Shown here: piece by piece, positions 33,466 to 33,564 of the stretch
Position numbering within the stretch: position 1 is the stretch's first letter
Layout of the letters: each line of letters begins with the position of its first letter
NCBI GenBank assembly: GCA_029982755.1
Contig: JARRBR010000020.1
Location: forward strand, 1 to 33,564
From: Rhodocyclaceae bacterium
GTDB lineage: Bacteria; Pseudomonadota; Gammaproteobacteria; Burkholderiales; Rhodocyclaceae
Length of the DNA stretch: 33,564 nt
Direction of reading: 5' to 3'
Translations under genes and position numbers: made by a program
Notes under the pieces: model-generated
Seen by the model: only the letters and a program-made list of their open reading frames with translations
What the model was told of the DNA's origin: nothing
Databases searched by the model: none

Positions 33466-33564
33466 TCAGTGGTAGTAGTGCGCGCCGCGCAGGTTGGCGT
33501 GCGCATCGGGCAGGGCGAGTTCGGCCTGTTGCGGCGCACTCGCCGGCAGCGGTGCGCGATCGAG
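33466..33564 (-). CDS. istA: istA 3' end, C-terminal 32 residues (cut by window edge)
   Basis: The minus-strand frame is open from the right edge and ends in TGA at 33468-33466. The last residues, LPDAHANLRGAHYYH, resemble the C-terminus of IS21-family IstA transposases (typically H-x-N-x-RG-x-x-YY). The istB start that follows supports the call. Only 32 codons are visible, so whether the transposase is intact cannot be judged. It may be a larger decayed insertion extending beyond the window. Confidence 0.6.
   Translation of the reverse strand, partial: LDRAPLPASAPQQAELALPDAHANLRGAHYYH

Overview
The window is GC-rich chromosomal DNA (roughly 70% G+C judged by eye), dense with genes and with short spacers. 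Gene content and order point to a betaproteobacterium, most likely of the Azoarcus/Thauera (Rhodocyclales) type. The reasons are an ilvI-ilvH-ilvC operon, a divergent purM / perM-like-hda pair, a pcnB-folK-deoxynucleoside kinase-panB-panC run, and proteins that read as typical of that group. The assignment is inference from protein style, not a database match. I saw no tRNA, rRNA or CRISPR array.

Layout. (1) 1-2952, minus: branched-chain amino acid operon ilvI-ilvH-ilvC, with ilvC cut by the left edge. (2) 3111-9128, plus: RDD membrane protein, CPA2/Kef-type antiporter overlapping a tandem universal stress protein, then aminopeptidase N, closed by a bidirectional terminator. (3) 9295-17247, minus: a two-CBS protein, then a nine-gene same-strand run that reads, in transcription order, AI-2E/PerM permease, hda, HAD phosphatase, pcnB, folK, DUF486 membrane protein, deoxynucleoside kinase, panB, panC. 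It combines replication control, RNA 3'-end processing, folate, dNTP salvage and pantothenate synthesis. (4) 17434-18570, plus: purM with a TTG start, and its terminator. (5) 18586-26627: mostly uncharacterised genes, namely DUF2784, a lone GHKL/Hsp90-like ATPase with a His-rich segment, a small membrane protein, a ubiquitin-like/Mut7-C RNase-fold protein on the minus strand, the DUF2157 and DUF4401-GDYXXLXY membrane pair, a secreted Cys-rich peptide, DUF1810 and a VOC protein. (6) 26708-31026, plus: a two-gene RND efflux operon. (7) 31051-31118: a near-perfect inverted pair of REP-like units (REPIN-like). (8) 31154-33182, minus: YdcH/DUF465, DUF1415 and miaA. (9) 33353-33564, minus: the 3' end of an IS21-type istA and a 14-codon remnant of istB.

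How the genes fit together. Most genes are housekeeping genes in recognisable operons. The parts most worth following are the uncharacterised block at 18.6-25.6 kb (GHKL ATPase, Mut7-C protein with a 12-bp tandem repeat, DUF4401-GDYXXLXY fusion), the REPIN-like element, the decayed IS21 element next to miaA, and a ten-base G:C homopolymer close to the miaA start codon. I found no convincing new defence or mobile system. The GHKL ATPase is the best candidate for unknown biology, and its function cannot be read from the sequence alone.
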